Part shown: positions 17,471-26,754 of the stretch, one piece after another | Layout of the letters: each line of letters starts with the position of its first letter | How positions within the stretch are numbered: position 1 is the first letter of the stretch | Assembly (NCBI RefSeq): GCF_003063665.1 | Contig: NZ_NESF01000002.1 | Span: 62,001-126,000, forward strand | DNA length: 64,000 bases | Source: Limnohabitans sp. Hippo3 | GTDB taxonomy: Bacteria; Pseudomonadota; Gammaproteobacteria; Burkholderiales; Burkholderiaceae_C | Reading direction: 5' to 3' | Program-made: the position numbers and the translations under genes | Notes under the pieces: generated by a model | Seen by the model: only the letters and a program-made list of their open reading frames with translations | Databases searched by the model: none | What the model was told of the DNA's origin: nothing

Positions 17471-18597
17471 TCGGCAGGCCTTGATGGATTGGAAAAACGC
17501 AAGGCATTATCGGCCCGACTGATGGAGAGCACCCAAGTCAGCGTGACGACCATCGCCGCAGCGCCCCCGGTGTGCAGCACAGCGGCCAGCAGGGGCCAGT
17601 CAAACACCACATTGCTCAAACCTGTGAAGAACTGAAGGGCCGACAGGCAGAGCAAGAGTCGGCCCGCCGTGTGCAGTTTTGCTTGCTGACGCAAGCGCCA
17701 GCCACACCACAGCAACACCGCCAACACCAGCCAGGCCGCCGAGCGGTGCACAAAATGGATGGTCGACAGGGCCACAAAAGGCAGGACCTGACCCTCGGGC
17801 GTGAGTCCCAACTCCCGCCAAAGGCTGAAGCCCTGCCAGTTCATGTCAGGCACCCACTCGCCGTTGCAGGTCGGAAAATCAGGACAGGCCAGCACCGCAT
17901 AGTTGGTGCTGACCCAGCCGCCCAAAGCGATTTGAAGCCACAGCAAGCCAAAACCCCACCACAAACCACTGCGCAAGGCCGACGGGATGGGCCGGGATGC
18001 AGCCCCTTCGTAACGCACTGCCTGCGCCATCAGCAAGGCCAGCAAGCCGATGCCGAACATCAGGTGCAAGGTCACGATGGCGGGGAACAGCTTCATGGTC
18101 ACCGTCAACGCCCCGAATGCCCCTTGCAAGCACACCCAGACCAGTGTGAAAGTGGGCCACCAGGGGCTGAGCACGCGGCTGTGACGACGCTGCCACCAGG
18201 TCATGGCCGCCAGGCTCATGATCAACACCCCCACGCCCGTGGCGAGGTAGCGATGCACCATCTCGATCCAGGCCTTGCCGTGCGTCACGGGCCCGGTGGG
18301 CATGGCGGTCTGCGCGGCCGTGATTTCGGTTTTGGCCCCGAGGGGTGTGGCACTGCCATAGCAGCCCGGCCAATCGGGGCATCCCAGGCCGGAATCGGTC
18401 AAGCGGGTGAAAGCGCCAAACAGCACCAAATCGAAGGTCAGGAACAAGGTGATCAGGGTCAAGGCCTTCAAACGGCTGGCGGGCGTGGCACTGCGCTGCC
18501 GCCAGAACCACCAGGCCAGGGGCAAGGCGGCCACGGCCAGGCCCACGGCCATCAACTGGAAAACAGGTGCCAGGTTGTACAGGTCCACTTCGGTCAT
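17467..18597 (-). CDS. ctaA: Heme A synthase, COX15/CtaA family
   Basis: 376-aa eight-helix membrane enzyme oxidising the heme O methyl group to the formyl of heme A. Two CtaA repeats are seen; the first carries [18 protein letters not shown] and the HRYLATGVG histidine, the second LACPDFPTC and HFVHRSAAW. Extracytoplasmic cysteine pairs are present in both halves. It begins 3 bp after the preceding thioredoxin-like gene and overlaps ctaB by 4 bp. Confidence 0.96.
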   Translation of the reverse strand: MTEVDLYNLAPVFQLMAVGLAVAALPLAWWFWRQRSATPASRLKALTLITLFLTFDLVLFGAFTRLTDSGLGCPDWPGCYGSATPLGAKTEITAAQTAMPTGPVTHGKAWIEMVHRYLATGVGVLIMSLAAMTWWQRRHSRVLSPWWPTFTLVWVCLQGAFGALTVTMKLFPAIVTLHLMFGIGLLALLMAQAVRYEGAASRPIPSALRSGLWWGFGLLWLQIALGGWVSTNYAVLACPDFPTCNGEWVPDMNWQGFSLWRELGLTPEGQVLPFVALSTIHFVHRSAAWLVLAVLLWCGWRLRQQAKLHTAGRLLLCLSALQFFTGLSNVVFDWPLLAAVLHTGGAAAMVVTLTWVLSISRADNALRFSNPSRPAE

Positions 18598-18600
18598 GTG

Positions 18601-19314
18601 TCAGCGCCCCGCTTGGTCCCAGGACGCTGAGGCCTTGAGCAGCCGCTCCAGATCGCGTTTGGCTTTGGACGCGCTGGGCACATCCATGTTGGCGGGAAAA
18701 CGCATCATGAAGTTGCCCATCGGGTCGACCACGTACAGATGGTCTTGCAGTTGCTGGCCCGGGGCCGGGCTGATCCAGCTTTGCACCGTGGCTGCATCCA
18801 GGCGCAGCACGTGCGCCATGTTCAGGGCCGGCAACAAGGTCTCGGCCACCGGCGCATCGTCGGTGATCAACCAGACACGATCGAGACGGTCCTTGTCACG
18901 GCCCAAAATTTCGCGCAACTGGCGCTGGAAGTACAGGTTTTGCTGGCAACGCTCGGCGCACGCACCCGAGCCCACATTCACCAGCAGCCACTGGCCTTTC
19001 AGGCCGGCCAGGGGTACCGACTCGCCCTGCAGATTTTGGGCCGAGGCCTTGGGCATGTCTTTTTGGGGCTGGATCAGTTCGCCATAATTGCGGCGTCCTT
19101 CTGGGCGCACCACGTAGTAGGTGAAATACGACGCGATGACCGGCGAAGCGCAGATCAGCAGCATGGCGATCATCTTCCAGCGGCCCATGCGCGTGCGCTG
19201 TGCATCGGCCTGTACGATATCGCCCGGTCGGGGCATCTCGTGCACGGTCATGGCCAGGGGACTGTCAGGCAGGTCGTTTTTGGCGGCGGGGTTGGACAAT
19301 TTGGAACCAGACAT
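18601..19314 (-). CDS. Membrane-anchored thioredoxin/SCO-like protein of the oxidase cluster
   Basis: 237 aa, with one transmembrane helix (about 46-66) and a periplasmic domain. A CAERC motif (C119, C123) sits where SCO proteins have CxxxC, followed by VVDPMGNFMMRFP as in SCO and peroxiredoxin folds; the C-terminal copper-ligand histidine of SCO1 is not evident. I infer a disulfide or copper-site reductase for oxidase assembly. With the annotated ATG it overlaps surf1 by 50 bp; an internal ATG at 19251 would remove the overlap and shorten the cytoplasmic N-terminus, so the start is open. Confidence 0.7.
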   Translation of the reverse strand: MSGSKLSNPAAKNDLPDSPLAMTVHEMPRPGDIVQADAQRTRMGRWKMIAMLLICASPVIASYFTYYVVRPEGRRNYGELIQPQKDMPKASAQNLQGESVPLAGLKGQWLLVNVGSGACAERCQQNLYFQRQLREILGRDKDRLDRVWLITDDAPVAETLLPALNMAHVLRLDAATVQSWISPAPGQQLQDHLYVVDPMGNFMMRFPANMDVPSASKAKRDLERLLKASASWDQAGR

Positions 19315-20008
19315 AAAGTAGAGCGATCAGGCCACTCAGGCCAAACCATTGAAAAGCGTATCCGTGGTGCTTTTCAACACCACTGGCCACCACAGGCCAC
19401 TCGCGCAGCAAGCCTTCAGACGCTGCACCCGATTGCAACAAGGTGACTTCGAACAAAGGCAGTGCCGTCTCACGCCGAAATGCTTGCAGGTCGAGATTTT
19501 GCCGTATCGGGCCTTCCTCGGCCCCGCCAAAGTCATAGAGCCTTGATGGCCATGGGGCCAAATGGCCTGGCACTTCGACTTGCCCGGCCGGGGTCTCGAT
19601 GGGAGGCAATGCGGTGCGGTCGGTGAAGGCGCGCTGCGCCCAGCCGCGCTGCACCAGCATCACCGCGCCCGTGCCCTCGATTTGCAGCGGGGTCAGCACA
19701 AAGAAGCCGGGCTTGCCGTTCATTTGCCGATTCTCCAGGTACACCGTGTGTTGGGGCAGCCAACGCCCTGTCAGCACCATGCGCCTGTGGATCAGCGCGG
19801 CACGCGAGGCTGCGTCGCCCGGTGCCGAGCCCAGGCTGCGGCCGTCCAGCGCGGCCATGGCCGATTGCTGCGTTCTGGCGTCTTGCAGCGCAGTTTTCTC
19901 GGCCGCTCGACCGAGCTGCCACAGACCGAGAGAGAAAGTCACAGCCACACCCAGCAGCGCCATGCCAAGCAACAGCCATCTTTGCCAGCCCGGGGTTTTC
20001 TCAGTCAT
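19265..20008 (-). CDS. SURF1 family cytochrome oxidase assembly protein
   Basis: 247 aa with helices at both ends (LLLGMALLGVAVTFSLGLWQLGR and WFGLSGLIALLYVWF), the SURF1 topology. Conserved GLWQLGRA, LTGRWLP, YLENRQMNGKPGFFVLTPL and VQRGW are seen. It helps insert heme A into subunit I. ATG 20008 is chosen over the longer open frame, which would run through a divergent gene. The divergent DUF2909 gene starts only 14 bp away. Confidence 0.92.
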   Translation of the reverse strand: MTEKTPGWQRWLLLGMALLGVAVTFSLGLWQLGRAAEKTALQDARTQQSAMAALDGRSLGSAPGDAASRAALIHRRMVLTGRWLPQHTVYLENRQMNGKPGFFVLTPLQIEGTGAVMLVQRGWAQRAFTDRTALPPIETPAGQVEVPGHLAPWPSRLYDFGGAEEGPIRQNLDLQAFRRETALPLFEVTLLQSGAASEGLLREWPVVASGVEKHHGYAFQWFGLSGLIALLYVWFQIVQPRRQKRPA

Positions 20009-20022
20009 TGGATAATGTGTCC

Positions 20023-20256
20023 ATGAAAATTCTGGTTGCCATCGCCTTCGTTGCCATTTTGTTGAGTCTGGGTGCGGCCCTGATGTACATGATGCGAGGC
20101 AGCGCGCCCCCTGCCGAAGGCCAGGCACCCAAAAAAGGCAACATGGCCACCGCTTTGGCTTTCCGGGTGGGCTTTTCGATTGTCCTCTTCATTTGCGTTC
20201 TGGTGTCCTGGAAGATGGGTTGGATCCAACCCACGGGCATTCCACCGGGAACCTGA
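20023..20256 (+). CDS. DUF2909 twin-transmembrane protein
   Basis: 77-aa protein with two hydrophobic helices (about 2-24 and 45-66) joined by a Pro/Lys loop, typical of the DUF2909 family that accompanies aa3 oxidase genes. Its role is unknown; context suggests oxidase assembly or stability. It is on the opposite strand to the rest of the cluster and is closed by the terminator at 20327-20360. Confidence 0.8.
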   Translation: MKILVAIAFVAILLSLGAALMYMMRGSAPPAEGQAPKKGNMATALAFRVGFSIVLFICVLVSWKMGWIQPTGIPPGT

Positions 20257-20326
20257 ACGCATCCCGCTGGCTTGACCGCTGCCACTTCGATCTGGCACTG
20301 CACACCACTCCAACGAGGCCAACCCG

Positions 20327-20360
20327 CAACAAAAAAGCGCCCTTGGGCGCTTTTTTGTTG
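20327..20360. terminator. Bidirectional terminator between DUF2909 gene and coxC
   Basis: GCGCCC (20337-20342) and GGGCGC (20345-20350) form the GC core, flanked by A6 on the left and T6 on the right with outer CAAC/GTTG pairing, in the convergent gap. Confidence 0.92.
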
Positions 20361-20374
20361 TGCCATCGGCTCTA

Positions 20375-21256
20375 TCACATCCAGTACACCAGGATGTACA
20401 AGCCCAGCCAGACCACGTCCACAAAGTGCCAGTACCAAGCCGCACCCTCGAAGCCGAAGTGGCGGTCTTTGGTGAAGTGGCCTTTTTGCAGACGCAAGGT
20501 GATGAACAAGAGCATCAACATGCCCACGAACACGTGGAAACCGTGGAAGCCGGTCAACATGTAGAAAGTGGAGCCGTAGATGCCGGACGACAGCTTGAGG
20601 TTCAAGTCACCCCAGGCGTGGGCGTATTCATAGCCCTGAACAAACAGGAAGGTCACACCCAGCAACACGGTCAACCACATGAATTTGATGGTCTTGCTGC
20701 GGTCACCCACTTGCAAGGCATGGTGTGCAATCGTCAAAGTGACGCCCGATGTCAGCAGCAAAGCCGTGTTGATGGTGGGCAACCAGAAAGGGCCCATGGT
20801 CTGGAAGGGCTCGACGATGCCCGCTGGCGAAGAGGTGGCACCGGCCACCACACTGGGCCAGGCCGCTTTGAAGTCAGGCCACAGCAATGCGTTTTCAAGG
20901 CTGCCCAAGGCTGGCACCGAATGCGAACGCGCCCACCACAAGGCCGTGAAGAAAGCGCCGAAGAACATGACTTCCGAGAAGATGAACCAGGTCATGCTCC
21001 AGCGGTAGGACAGGTCGATCTTGTGACCGTACATGCCGCCTTCGCTTTCACGAACGGCTTCCGAGAACCACTGGTACAAAACGATGAGCCACCAGGCCAA
21101 GCCAAAAAACAAGCAATACATGCCCCACTCGGAGCCATTGATCCACTGGCCTGCGCCCAGGATCACGAAAAACAAGCCAATGGCCGACATGACCGGATGA
21201 CGTGATTCGTGCGGTACGAAGTAATAAGGCGTGCTGCCGTGTGCTGCTGAACTCAT
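20375..21256 (-). CDS. ctaE: Cytochrome c oxidase subunit III
   Basis: 293-aa, seven-helix subunit III. It has the PHESRHPVMSAIG start, the SEVMFFGAFFTALWW helix, the long THNTALL-like helix (TINTALLLTSG), and the closing AAWYWHFVDVVWLGLYILVY. ATG 21256 is preceded by AGGAG. It is the last structural gene of the coxB-A-C transcript and is followed by a strong terminator. Confidence 0.97.
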   Translation of the reverse strand: MSSAAHGSTPYYFVPHESRHPVMSAIGLFFVILGAGQWINGSEWGMYCLFFGLAWWLIVLYQWFSEAVRESEGGMYGHKIDLSYRWSMTWFIFSEVMFFGAFFTALWWARSHSVPALGSLENALLWPDFKAAWPSVVAGATSSPAGIVEPFQTMGPFWLPTINTALLLTSGVTLTIAHHALQVGDRSKTIKFMWLTVLLGVTFLFVQGYEYAHAWGDLNLKLSSGIYGSTFYMLTGFHGFHVFVGMLMLLFITLRLQKGHFTKDRHFGFEGAAWYWHFVDVVWLGLYILVYWM

Positions 21257-21300
21257 GGGGACTCCTGCTCTCTCTTCTTTCGAAATCTAATTTTGATGGA

Positions 21301-21525
21301 TCAAAGGCCCGTTGGCTGGACCACAACCCAATTGACCAGGGCGATCAGCCCCAGGACAAACAACAATGCTGCGCCGATGGCCACACCGATGATGTGGAAC
21401 GGATTCAGCTTCTCAATGTCTTGCTGATATTCGGCGTTCTTGCGAAGACCTATAAAGGACCAAAGAACGGCCTGAATGGTACGCAACCAGGACGTTTTGG
21501 ACACGGGAAGCTTTGGCCCGCTCAT
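21301..21525 (-). CDS. DUF2970 small membrane protein
   Basis: 74 aa: a short cytoplasmic start, an amphipathic WLRTIQAVLWSFIGLRKNAEYQQD segment, then a C-terminal helix (IIGVAIGAALLFVLGLIALV). This is the DUF2970 pattern found between ctaG and subunit III in Betaproteobacteria. Its ATG overlaps the ctaG stop by four bases. Function unknown, probably oxidase biogenesis. Confidence 0.85.
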   Translation of the reverse strand: MSGPKLPVSKTSWLRTIQAVLWSFIGLRKNAEYQQDIEKLNPFHIIGVAIGAALLFVLGLIALVNWVVVQPTGL

Positions 21526-22151
21526 GAACCCAGACCTGTTTTGACCGGCAAGGGTTGTACGGCAGCCGCCAAGGGTGCTGTCGGCGCAGCCGGTGTCTTG
21601 CCACCCACTTCAAAGAAGGTGTAGGACAGCGTGATGGTGGTCACGTCTTTGGACAACTTCGGGTCGATCACAAAGGCAACAGGCCAAGCCTTCTTTTCGC
21701 CAGGCTCCAGGGTGTACTGGTTGAAACAGAAACACTCGAGCTTGTTGAAATGGTTGGCCGCCTGCCGTGGTGCATAGCTGGGAATGGCTTGCGCTGCCAT
21801 GCGGCGGTTTTGCACATTCTGGAACTCGTACATCACCGTGCTCAATTCACCGGGGTGAACCTGCATGGATCGCTTTTCAGGCTTGAACTGCCAGGGACCG
21901 CGCACGTTGGCATCGAATTCGACGGTGATGGTGCGCGTGGTGTCCACTTGGCTGTTGCGCAAGACCTCGGCCGCTTTACCCGCCTTGGCATTACCAGGGA
22001 TCTGGGTTTCGGAAATCGACAGGATGTTGATGCCTGTGATCTCGCAAATGGCCTTGTAAATGGGCACCAGCGCGTAACCGAAGCAGAACATGCCCGCGGT
22101 CACCACCGCCAGCTTGCCCACCATCTTCAGGTTTTCACCACGCAGGTTCAT
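21522..22151 (-). CDS. ctaG: Cytochrome c oxidase assembly protein CtaG/Cox11
   Basis: 209-aa copper chaperone that supplies CuB of subunit I. One N-terminal helix (about 10-32) and a periplasmic Ig-like domain with the copper ligands in LECFCFNQ (C140, C142). YALVPIYKAICEITG and VVTAGMFCFGYALVP are characteristic. It is translationally coupled to DUF2970 by a 4-bp overlap. Confidence 0.96.
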   Translation of the reverse strand: MNLRGENLKMVGKLAVVTAGMFCFGYALVPIYKAICEITGINILSISETQIPGNAKAGKAAEVLRNSQVDTTRTITVEFDANVRGPWQFKPEKRSMQVHPGELSTVMYEFQNVQNRRMAAQAIPSYAPRQAANHFNKLECFCFNQYTLEPGEKKAWPVAFVIDPKLSKDVTTITLSYTFFEVGGKTPAAPTAPLAAAVQPLPVKTGLGS

Positions 22152-22161
22152 TGGAGGTCTT

Positions 22162-22278
22162 TCAAGGGTTCAACAAAAGCAACTTGGCCACAAAACCCAG
22201 CAGCACCGCCAGTGCGACCGAAGCCAGGATCAGGCCCAGGCGCACATTGCTTTTTCTTTGCTCAGGTGTCATGGCCAT
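22162..22278 (-). CDS. 38-residue cytochrome oxidase small assembly protein
   Basis: Short gene filling the gap between ctaD and ctaG. It encodes a 38-residue protein beginning MAMTPEQRKSN, followed by one hydrophobic helix (about residues 13-36). It starts 5 bp after the ctaD stop and ends 10 bp before the ctaG start, so it is embedded in the operon. The single-helix layout and position match the small oxidase-associated proteins annotated here in other Burkholderiales (recalled, not searched). No independent ribosome binding site is obvious, which suggests coupling to ctaD translation. Confidence 0.75.
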   Translation of the reverse strand: MAMTPEQRKSNVRLGLILASVALAVLLGFVAKLLLLNP

Positions 22279-22283
22279 GTTGA

Positions 22284-23900
22284 TCAACCGATCACGCGAG
22301 TCGCGGTGGCGTCCAGCTTGGGTGGGTTTTCAAAGGTGTGGAAGGGCGCTGGCGAGGGCACTTCCCACTCCAGACCTTCGGCAGCTTCCCATGGCTTCTG
22401 AGCGGCTTTCTCGCCCTTGCCCATCATGGTCGGCAAGACCACGAACAGGAAGAAGTACACCTGGGCAAAACCGAAGAAGAATGCACCCACCGAAGCGATC
22501 ATGTTGAAGTCGGTGAACTGCATGGGGTAGTCGGCATAACGACGTGGCATGCCGGCCAGACCCAGGAAGTGCATGGGGAAAAACGTGATGTTGAAGGAAA
22601 TCAGCGACCACCAGAAGTGGATTTTGCCGCGTGTTTCGTTGTACATCACACCGGTCCACTTGGGCACCCAGTAGTAGAAACCGGCAAACAAAGCGAACAA
22701 GGAACCAGCCACCAGCACATAGTGGAAGTGGGCCACCACGTAATACGTGTCCTGCAACTGGATGTCGATGGGGGCCATGGCCAAAATCAAGCCGGTGAAA
22801 CCACCCATGGTGAACACGAAGATGAAGCCCACTGCGAACAGCATGGGGGTTTCAAACGTCATGGAACCGCGCCACATGGTGGCGATCCAGTTGAAGATCT
22901 TCACAGCGGTCGGCACGGCAATCAACATCGTGGCGTACATGAAGAACAGCTGGCCGGTCACTGGCATGCCGGTCGTGAACATGTGGTGGGCCCACACAAT
23001 GAACGACAGGATGGCGATCGACGATGTCGCGTACACCATGGAGGCGTAGCCGAAGAGTTTCTTGCGCGAGAACGCGGGCACGATCTGGCTGATGATGCCG
23101 AAGGCCGGCAAGATCATGATGTACACCTCGGGGTGACCGAAGAACCAGAAGATGTGCTGGTACATGACCGGGTCACCACCACCAGCGGGGTTGAAGAAGC
23201 TGGTGCCGAAATGACGGTCGGTCAAGGTCATGGTGATCGCGCCAGCCAACACAGGCATCACGGCGATCAGCAAGTAAGCGGTGATGAGCCAGGTCCATGC
23301 AAACATGGGCATCTTCATCAAGGTCATGCCGGGGGCGCGCATGTTCAGGATGGTCACGATGATGTTGATCGAGCCCATGATGGACGAAGCACCCAGGATG
23401 TGCATGGCAAAAATACCCGCATCCATGGAGGGACCCATTTGCAGAGTCAAAGGTGCGTAAAGCGTCCAGCCCGCAGCAGGTGCGCCGCCAGGCATGAAGA
23501 ACGAACCGACCAGCATCAGGCCAGCAGGAATCATCAACCAGAAGCTGAAGTTGTTCATGCGGGCAAAGGCCATGTCGGAAGCGCCAATTTGCAAAGGCAG
23601 CATCCAGTTCGCAAAGCCCACGAAGGCGGGCATGATCGCGCCGAACACCATGATGATGCCGTGCATGGTGGTGAACTGGTTGAACAGCTCGGGGTTGACC
23701 ACTTGCAGACCGGGCTGGAACAGCTCGGCGCGGATGCCCAGCGCCAGCACGCCACCGATCATGAGCATGGCAAAGCTGAACAACAGGTACAAAGTACCGA
23801 TGTCTTTGTGGTTGGTGGCATACACCCAGCGACGCCAGCCCGCAGGCGCGTGACCGTGATCGTCATGGGCGTGATCGTGATGGTCTAGAACGGCACTCAT
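22284..23900 (-). CDS. ctaD: Cytochrome c oxidase subunit I
   Basis: 538-aa catalytic subunit of the heme-copper oxidase, carrying heme a and the heme a3-CuB centre. It has twelve helices, with [13 protein letters not shown] (CuB histidine and the cross-linked Tyr), the WAHHMF histidine pair, the [11 protein letters not shown] heme a/a3 histidines and a K-channel region, giving an A-type oxidase. The N-terminus is His/Asp-rich before the first helix. Upstream is coxB, 32 bp away. Confidence 0.98.
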   Translation of the reverse strand: MSAVLDHHDHAHDDHGHAPAGWRRWVYATNHKDIGTLYLLFSFAMLMIGGVLALGIRAELFQPGLQVVNPELFNQFTTMHGIIMVFGAIMPAFVGFANWMLPLQIGASDMAFARMNNFSFWLMIPAGLMLVGSFFMPGGAPAAGWTLYAPLTLQMGPSMDAGIFAMHILGASSIMGSINIIVTILNMRAPGMTLMKMPMFAWTWLITAYLLIAVMPVLAGAITMTLTDRHFGTSFFNPAGGGDPVMYQHIFWFFGHPEVYIMILPAFGIISQIVPAFSRKKLFGYASMVYATSSIAILSFIVWAHHMFTTGMPVTGQLFFMYATMLIAVPTAVKIFNWIATMWRGSMTFETPMLFAVGFIFVFTMGGFTGLILAMAPIDIQLQDTYYVVAHFHYVLVAGSLFALFAGFYYWVPKWTGVMYNETRGKIHFWWSLISFNITFFPMHFLGLAGMPRRYADYPMQFTDFNMIASVGAFFFGFAQVYFFLFVVLPTMMGKGEKAAQKPWEAAEGLEWEVPSPAPFHTFENPPKLDATATRVIG

Positions 23901-23932
23901 CTTGATTTCCTTTGATTTGAATACGGTACGGC

Positions 23933-25105
23933 TTATTTGCGAGCGGCCAGAACTTCAGCCGGTTGCACGATTTGACCGGTCTTGTTGGACCAGTTGTTCT
24001 TGGTGTACGTGATCACAGCGGCAATCTCGGTGTCCGACAACTGCTTCCAGGCAGGCATGGCACCGTTGTTCTGGCCGTTGAGCAAAATCGCAATTTGCTT
24101 GGATTTGTCAGCGTCCAGCACCACGGCAGAACCGTCGATGGCCTTGATGGCACCCGCACCTTTGCCGTTGGCTTGGTGGCAAGCAGCGCAATTGGCGGCA
24201 TACACTTTTTCACCACGCTTGGACAAGTCGTCCAGTGCCCACACTTTGGCTGGATCGTCAGCTTTGGCCGCTTGCTTTTTCTTCTCGGTGTCAACCCAGG
24301 CCGCGTAATCGGCAGCAGACAATACTTTCACATGGATGGGCATGTAAGCGTGTTCCTTGCCGCACAGTTCCTGGCACTGGCCGTAGAAATCACCGGTCTT
24401 CTCGGCACGGAACCAGGTGTCGCGCACGAAACCGGGAATCGCGTCTTGCTTGATGCCGAAAGCAGGCACGGCAAAAGCATGGATCACGTCGTTGGCGGTG
24501 GTGATCACGCGCACTTTCTGACCCACAGGCACCACCAAGGGGTTGTCCACTTTCAACAGGTAGTTGTCGCCTTCTGGCTTGCCCGCGTCAGACATGGCAC
24601 GCTGGGTGGAGTCCAGGGTGGAGATGTAGCTCAGGCCTTCGCCCTGGCCCTTGATGTAGTCATAGCCCCATTTCCACTGGTAGCCCGTGACCTTCACGGT
24701 CAGGTCGGCGTTGGTGGTGTCTTTCTGGGCCACCAGCACTTTGGTGGCGGGCAAGGCCATCAGGATCACGATCAGGAAAGGCACAGCCGTCCAGACGACC
24801 TCCACGGTGATGGACTCGGTGAAGGTCGCAGGTTTGTGACCCACCGACTTGCGGTGCTTCCAGATGGAATAGAACATGACCGCAAACACGGCAATGAAGA
24901 TCACCGTGCAGATGATCAACATCATCCAGTGCAGCCAGTGCTGCTCTTCCGCGATTTTGGTCGCTGCAGGTGCGAAGTTGAGCTGGTTGACCGCAGGGCC
25001 GCCCGGCAAATCATTGACGGCATGGGCTGCCGTAGCCACCCAAGCGCCTGCAAAAATGCCCGCGCGGGATAGCAGCGAAGCCAATTGGTTGGAAATATTC
25101 TTCAT
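23933..25105 (-). CDS. ctaC: Cytochrome c oxidase subunit II with fused cytochrome c domain (caa3 type)
   Basis: 390 aa. A signal/TM start, two helices (about 58-80 and 100-120), then the CuA cupredoxin domain with H209 and [12 protein letters not shown] (C244, C248, H252, M255). The C-terminal extension is a class I cytochrome c with CAACH (306-310), so this oxidase accepts electrons through a tethered heme, as in caa3 enzymes. ATG 25105 is chosen, since the upstream frame continues into non-coding DNA. Confidence 0.96.
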   Translation of the reverse strand: MKNISNQLASLLSRAGIFAGAWVATAAHAVNDLPGGPAVNQLNFAPAATKIAEEQHWLHWMMLIICTVIFIAVFAVMFYSIWKHRKSVGHKPATFTESITVEVVWTAVPFLIVILMALPATKVLVAQKDTTNADLTVKVTGYQWKWGYDYIKGQGEGLSYISTLDSTQRAMSDAGKPEGDNYLLKVDNPLVVPVGQKVRVITTANDVIHAFAVPAFGIKQDAIPGFVRDTWFRAEKTGDFYGQCQELCGKEHAYMPIHVKVLSAADYAAWVDTEKKKQAAKADDPAKVWALDDLSKRGEKVYAANCAACHQANGKGAGAIKAIDGSAVVLDADKSKQIAILLNGQNNGAMPAWKQLSDTEIAAVITYTKNNWSNKTGQIVQPAEVLAARK

Positions 25106-25182
25106 GGTTCTCACTAACTTCCAAGACTCTGTTGAACTCACACCTTTGGCAAACCAGGCCCAGCCCTGTCTACCGCCAGGCA

Positions 25183-25659
25183 TCACGCGGAACGCAATGC
25201 CCTTCTGATTTCTCGCGCCAAAACCTGACGCAGCTCGGGGCGCACAAAGCGCCCCACCTCGATCGAGCGACCCTGGCCTGACAACTCGATCAGGCTGTGG
25301 TCACCGGATTTGGGCTCAACCCTCACCCATTGACGCGCAAACTCAGCACGCTCACGGCGTCCGGCAGACTCTTTCTCCACCACCAGGCTGGTGCCCTGCA
25401 ATGAAATCCATTCGCCATCGGTCGCATGCCGGGCGTAGGCCAAAAAAGCCAAGCCCACCAGCGCGATTTCAAGCCCAGCGAAAGCCAGAACCAAAGTGGC
25501 CCCCTGCATCCAGAAGAACACCCCAATGCCCAGCGACAAGGCACACAAGGACAGGTAAAGCCAACCCAGCTGGGCGGGCGTCACCGAGCAATTGCGCCGA
25601 AGCTGCCATTGAATGGCCGGTCCGGACTCTTGTGCAAACTGGTAAGTTGGATTTGACAC
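25183..25659 (-). CDS. DUF2244 membrane protein upstream of coxB
   Basis: 158 aa with two central helices (about 31-52 and 58-76) flanked by cytoplasmic segments; RRNCSVTPAQL, DGEWISLQG and FVRPELRQVLAREIRRAL fit the DUF2244 family, which is often encoded beside oxidase genes. The GTG start at 25659 has no strong Shine-Dalgarno sequence. It lies 77 bp upstream of coxB on the same strand and may lead the transcript. Function unknown. Confidence 0.78.
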   Translation of the reverse strand: MSNPTYQFAQESGPAIQWQLRRNCSVTPAQLGWLYLSLCALSLGIGVFFWMQGATLVLAFAGLEIALVGLAFLAYARHATDGEWISLQGTSLVVEKESAGRRERAEFARQWVRVEPKSGDHSLIELSGQGRSIEVGRFVRPELRQVLAREIRRALRSA

Positions 25660-25753
25660 GCGTCAACTTTCAATAACCTAACATGCTGGCGGCACGCAAT
25701 CTGGCCAAAACCGGGCGGATTTTACCCGAGTTAACTCGGGGTTTTGATTCAAC

Positions 25754-26668
25754 TCAAACTTTGTCGGATATCCGGCTGCCACTGCGCAGCATTTGACGCA
25801 TCTGATCCAAGCCGATTTCGGTTTGGGCACTCACAGCGGCTCGTGGCTGGGGTTTCAGCGCATGGCCATACACGATCTCGAAACTGAGCGACAAACGCCC
25901 GCCCTCTTCAGGTCTGGCCAGTGCCATCAGCACCTGATCCAGCTGCGCTCGCCAGCGACGCCCTCGCAGACCTGCAAAACGCTGGACGTGCAAATTTCGG
26001 CCCCAGGCACGCAAATCGGCCAGCAGGCGCTCAGGCGTTTCATAAGTCAGGGTGATCCGCTCCATGTCCATGACCGGTTCGGCAAAACCAGCCTCCACCA
26101 GCATGTCACCCCAGTCGTGCATGTCGGTGAATTCATGGGCAGGTGCGGGCCAGCCCTGACGGGCATAGGCCTCGCGCAATTCCCTCAAGCTGTCAGGCCC
26201 CAAACAAGAAAACATCAAAAAGCCATCCACAGCCAGGGTGTTGTGCCAAATTTTCAGAATTTGTTGAGGTTGGGCACAGGTGTGCAGCAGCATGTTGGCC
26301 CACAGCATCTGGGCCTGGCCTGCTGGCGGCAAGCCCAGCGCGATGCGGGGCCCAAGCCAACGCTCGGCCTGCCACCAACGGGCCTGCGCCACCTCTCGCG
26401 CGGTCATGGCCTCAGCTGGCTGTTCGCTGGTCAACCAGACTTCGGCTTTCGGGTAACGCTTTTGCAAAGCCCGCTGCGCCTGCAGCCCACCGCGCCAAGG
26501 CTCCCAATGGACCCAGCGCTCGGGCTGCAACTTGATGAAATCCAGCCGCTCCTGCATGCGAGAAGCCACTTCTTCGTGCAGCCAAGGCGAAGCCTTGCCC
26601 ACCGGATGCACCGACCAGCGGGCAGCGGCAACAGGGTCCAGCGAGGGGGGGCGTTCAGGTGCAGACAT
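25754..26668 (-). CDS. BioC-like methyltransferase-fold protein
   Basis: 304 aa. The order of segments follows the BioC/methyltransferase type 11 fold: an HEEVASRMQERLDFI helix, a central MLWANMLLHTC block, FLMFSCLGPDSLRELREA and FTDMHDWGDMLVEAGFAEPVMDME. The usual SAM motif I (LDxGxGxG) is replaced by WVHWEPWRGG, so SAM binding is doubtful or altered. In Burkholderiales, homologues sit divergently from comF as here, so it is likely the resident biotin-synthesis BioC homologue or a degenerate paralogue. ATG 26668 is preferred to the TTG two codons upstream. Confidence 0.6.
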   Translation of the reverse strand: MSAPERPPSLDPVAAARWSVHPVGKASPWLHEEVASRMQERLDFIKLQPERWVHWEPWRGGLQAQRALQKRYPKAEVWLTSEQPAEAMTAREVAQARWWQAERWLGPRIALGLPPAGQAQMLWANMLLHTCAQPQQILKIWHNTLAVDGFLMFSCLGPDSLRELREAYARQGWPAPAHEFTDMHDWGDMLVEAGFAEPVMDMERITLTYETPERLLADLRAWGRNLHVQRFAGLRGRRWRAQLDQVLMALARPEEGGRLSLSFEIVYGHALKPQPRAAVSAQTEIGLDQMRQMLRSGSRISDKV

Positions 26669-26754
26669 GGCCAAGGCTCAAAAGATGAGGTCCTGCTTCA
26701 GGCCAACGACAGGTTCGCCTTGTGGTCAGGGGGTGGCGGCAGTATATTGATTTC

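Noticed and set aside
22338-23888. 516-codon plus-strand frame
   Set aside because: Antisense to ctaD; His/Gly/Asp-rich with no hydrophobic or catalytic pattern.
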